A stretch of DNA of 64,000 bases, taken from NCBI RefSeq assembly GCF_028554725.1, contig NC_071668.1:48713732-48777731 (forward strand), written 5' to 3'. This stretch comes from Zeugodacus cucurbitae (lineage: Eukaryota > Arthropoda > Insecta > Diptera > Tephritidae). The notes under the pieces are model-generated. The model worked only from the letters and a program-made list of their open reading frames with translations, was not told the origin of the DNA and did no database searches. The position numbers were made by a program, and so were the translations under genes. Every line of letters begins with the position of its first letter. The first letter of the stretch is position 1. Positions 61,212 to 64,000 of the stretch are shown here, piece by piece.

Positions 61212-62144
61212 ATGAAAAATCTACGAAAGCCTCGGATGAGACACCCCCCTTTTGATGACGACCCCTGCAAACGTTTTAAGGATAATGATATAAGGGCATG
61301 CACCTGGAATGTCCGGACCCTTAATTGGGAAGGTGCCTCTGCCCAGCTGGTTGATGTCCTCATACGACTTAAGGCTGACATCACCGCCATCCAAGAAGTG
61401 CGATGGACGGGACAAGGACGGAAGAAGGTGGGTCCTTGTGACATCTACTACAGCGGCCATATAAAGGAGCGCAAATTTGGTGTTGGATTTGTGGTGGGAG
61501 AGAGACTCCGTCGCAGAGTCCTGGCATTCACCCCGGTGGATGAACGTCTAGCCACAATCCGCATCAAAGCGAGGTTCTTCAACATATCGCTGATTTGCGC
61601 CCACGCCCCAACGGAAGAGAAGGACGATGTGACCAAAGATGCTTTCTATGAGCGCCTAGAACGCACCTATGAGCGCTGCCCCCGTCACGATGTAAAAGTC
61701 GTGCTTGGTGATTTTAACGCCAGGGTGGGAAAAGAAGGTGTCTTTGGCACAACAGTCGGAAAATTCAGCCTCCATGACGAAACATCGCCAAACGGCCTGA
61801 GGCTGATCGACTTCGCTGGGGCCCGAAATATGGTCGTCTGTAGTACCAGATTCCAGCATAAGAAAATACATCAAGCTACTTGGCTGTCTCCTGATCGAAA
61901 CACGCGGAACCAAATCGATCACGTTGTGATAGACGGAAGACATGTCTCCTGTGTTTTAGACGTGCGTACGCTCCGTGGACCAAATATAGACTCGGACCAT
62001 TATCTGGTCGCAGCGAATACGCACCCGCCTCTGTGCAGCAAAGAATGCCCGTCAACAAACACAAGGAAGGTTCGACGTCGAAAAGCTGCAATCGCAACAG
62101 ACAGCCACGAAATACTCTACTCTACTTGCACTCCTGCTCTCTGA
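61212..62144 (+). CDS. Retrotransposon endonuclease domain (frameshifted from RT)
   Basis: The frame of 310 codons encodes an exonuclease/endonuclease/phosphatase-fold endonuclease that nicks target DNA for target-primed reverse transcription. Motifs in order are TWNVRTL (about residue 31), QEVRW (about 61), GVGFVV, HAPTEEKDD, GDFNARVG, QIDHVVIDG and SDHYLV (about 264-269), covering the expected Asn, Glu, Asp, Asn and Asp-His active-site positions. Endonuclease similarity ends at about 62012. The last 40 or so codons are out of frame: at the same place the next frame reads as the usual linker into the RT. A loss of two bases or gain of one near 62010-62018 explains this. Proteins of this type are often mislabelled craniofacial development protein 2-like in insect annotations. 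Confidence 0.85.
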   Translation: MKNLRKPRMRHPPFDDDPCKRFKDNDIRACTWNVRTLNWEGASAQLVDVLIRLKADITAIQEVRWTGQGRKKVGPCDIYYSGHIKERKFGVGFVVGERLRRRVLAFTPVDERLATIRIKARFFNISLICAHAPTEEKDDVTKDAFYERLERTYERCPRHDVKVVLGDFNARVGKEGVFGTTVGKFSLHDETSPNGLRLIDFAGARNMVVCSTRFQHKKIHQATWLSPDRNTRNQIDHVVIDGRHVSCVLDVRTLRGPNIDSDHYLVAANTHPPLCSKECPSTNTRKVRRRKAAIATDSHEILYSTCTPAL

Positions 62145-64000
62145 GAGCACTCATCAGCATCTCGGTATAAGGGAACTGTGGAACGGCATCTCAAACTCAC
62201 TGCGTACCGCTGCAGCCGAAACAATTGGTTTTCGGCAACGACAAAAAACAAGCTGGTACGATGAGGAGTGCCGTCTCGCAGCGGAGAGAAAACAGACTGC
62301 CTACCTCGCAACATTGCAAACGACCACAACACGTGCGGGATGGGATAGATACCGAGAGCTGAAGAGGGAAGCGAGACGCATTTGCAGACAAAAAAAGAAA
62401 GAGGCCGAAATGCGTGAGTACGAAGAGCTTGAGAAGCTGGCAGACAGAGGGAATGCTCGAAAATTTTATGAAAAAATGAAGCGACTTAACGAAGGTTTCA
62501 AGATCGGAGCATCCTCATGTAGAGACCAAGGTGGTAATCTGGTAACCGATGTCCAGGGCATACTGGGATTATGGAGGGAACACTTCTCCGACCTGCTGAA
62601 TGGCAGTGAGAGTACAACACCAGGAGATGGCGAACCCGATCCCCCAACCGATGACGATGGAACAGATGTTCCATTACCCGACCATGAAGAAATTCGAATA
62701 GCAATTACCCGCTTGAAAAACAACAAAGCAGCGGGGGCCGATAGATTACCGGCAGAACTATTCAAATACGGCGGCGAAGAACTGATAAGGTGCATGCATC
62801 AGCTTCTTTGCAGAATATGGTCGGAAGAAAGCATGCCTGACGATTGGAATCTCAGTGTGCTCTGCCCAATCCATAAAAAGGGAGATCCCACAATCTGCGC
62901 CAATTACCGTGGGATCAGCCTCCTAAATATCGCATACAAGGTTCTATCGAGCGTATTGTGTGAAAGACTAAAGCCCACCGTCAACAAACTGATTGGACCT
63001 TATCAGTGTGGCTTTAGACCTGGAAAATCGACAACTGACCAGATATTCACCATGCGCCAAATCTTAGAAAAGACCCGAGAAAAGAGGATCGACACACACC
63101 ACCTTTTTGTCGATTTTAAAGCTGCTTTCGACAGCACGAAAAGGAGTTGCCTTTACGCCGCGATGTCTGAATTTGGTATCCCCGCAAAACTAATACGGCT
63201 GTGTAAATTGACGTTGAGCATCACCAAAAGCTCCGTCATGATTGGGAAGGACCTCTCCGAGCCGTTCGATACCAAACGAGGTTTCAGACAAGGTGACTCA
63301 CTATCGTGCGACTTCTTTAACCTGATGCTGGAAAAAATTATAAGAGCTGCAGAGCTAAACCGAGAAGGTACAATCTTCTACAAGAGTGTACAGCTCCTGG
63401 CGTACGCCGATGATATTGATATCATCGGAAGCAACAACCGCGCCGTTTGTTCTGCTTTTTCCCGCATGGATAAGGAGGCGAAGCGAATGGGTCTGGAGGT
63501 GAATGAGGACAAGACGAAATATCTCCTGTCATCAAACAAACAGTCGGCGCATTCGCGTCTTGGCTCCCACGTCACTGTTGACAGTCATAACTTCGAGGTC
63601 GTAGATAATTTCGTATACCTGGGAACCAGCATCAACAACACGAACAATGTCAGCCTCGAAATCCAGCGCAGAATAACTCTTGCCAACAGGTGCTACTTTG
63701 GACTGAGTAGGCAATGGAACAGTAAAGTCCTCTCTCGACGAACCAAAATCAAGCTCTACAAGTCGCTTATCATTCCCGTCCTGCTTTACGATGCAGAAGC
63801 TTGGACGATGTCAACATCAGATGAGACGACACTAGGAGTTTTCGAGAGAAAAATTTTGCGCAAGATTTATGGTCCTCAGAACATTGGCAACGGCGAATAC
63901 CGCAGACGATGGAACGATGAGCTGTACGAGTTATACGACGACATTGACATAGTTCAGCGAATAAAAAGACATCGGCTACGCTGGCTAGGTCGTGTTGTCC
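62014..64000 (+). CDS. Retrotransposon reverse transcriptase (no own start, runs off window)
   Basis: After the frameshift the first-frame reading (codons starting at 62014) stays open for 662 codons to the window end. A basic linker (GRFDVEKLQS onward, 62065-62090) and a coiled, Lys/Arg-rich region precede the RT. Motifs in order are AAGADRLPAELF (62737-62764), NYRGISLL, GFRPGKSTTDQ, FVDFKAAFD (63106-63132) with the two motif A aspartates, RQGDSLS, LAYADDIDII with YADD at 63403-63414, VNEDKTKYL and FVYLGTSI. No stop interrupts the domain, so the RT itself looks intact. It would need the frameshift to be bypassed, or be a dead copy. Start taken as the first codon that reads as element protein. 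Confidence 0.85.

Larger units (their letters stand above)
60967..64000 (+). mobile_element. RTE-type non-LTR retrotransposon, 3' end outside the window
   Basis: Array sequence ends at 60966 and a less AT-rich sequence begins. It encodes, in order, an apurinic-type endonuclease and a reverse transcriptase, the order found in LINEs with a single main frame. There is no gag-like frame before the endonuclease, the RT carries YADD, and the C-terminal part runs through HRLRWLGRVV, which fits the RTE/BovB group. The 5' region up to the first ATG is about 245 bp, so the 5' end may be full length or only mildly truncated. The 3' end, tail and any target-site duplication are not visible. Confidence 0.85.

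Noticed and set aside
61019..61460. Minus-strand frames of 79-141 codons over the retrotransposon endonuclease
   Set aside because: The plus strand encodes recognisable endonuclease motifs; the minus frames are shadows.
61212..62144. A cellular craniofacial development protein 2-like gene
   Set aside because: The endonuclease is followed by reverse transcriptase motifs in the same orientation, so it belongs to a LINE; the name is a common mislabel.

Overview
The window looks like nuclear DNA of a fly (Diptera, probably a higher fly). The genes are split by short introns of 61-71 bp with one of 195 bp, and every junction is a GT..AG consensus. Non-coding DNA is very AT-rich, and the right end is an RTE-type non-LTR retrotransposon of a kind common in fly genomes. 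Assignment to a tephritid-like fly is only an impression, because no species-diagnostic marker is visible.

From 1 to about 60,966 the window is one head-to-tail tandem array with a typical period of 3,183-3,195 bp. Each unit carries, on the minus strand, a complete five-exon gene for a mitochondrial glutamate dehydrogenase (GDH). There are 19 copies with all five exons (called copies 1-19, left to right) and a twentieth, copy 0, cut by the left window edge. Joining the exons at the visible splice sites gives one continuous 534-codon frame (533 aa) with a mitochondrial-type leader, the GDH active-site lysine motif and a GxGxxG nucleotide-binding loop. Introns are kept, so the array arose by DNA-level tandem duplication, not by retroposition. 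Copies are about 99% identical but not equal: copy 7 has a frameshift, copies 9 and 10 a premature stop, copies 8 and 9 a 12-bp in-frame insertion, and several others carry private missense changes.

Between genes each unit holds, from left to right: a 455-bp AT-rich leader/upstream region; a 231-bp sequence with 17-bp perfect terminal inverted repeats; one or two older, diverged fragments of the GDH 3' end (3' UTR plus the last 28 codons), each bounded by the same inverted-repeat end; then the 3' UTR of the next gene. Copies 3 and 4 are joined by an 829-bp deletion that removes most of this spacer. Shared variants run through neighbouring units, as expected from repeated unequal crossing over.

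At 60,967, nine bases upstream of the start codon of copy 19, the array sequence stops and an RTE-like retrotransposon begins on the plus strand. It has an endonuclease reading frame and, after a frameshift near 62,012, a reverse transcriptase frame that stays open to the window end. It points away from copy 19 and has replaced or displaced that copy's leader and promoter. No RNA genes, CRISPR arrays or bacterial features were seen.
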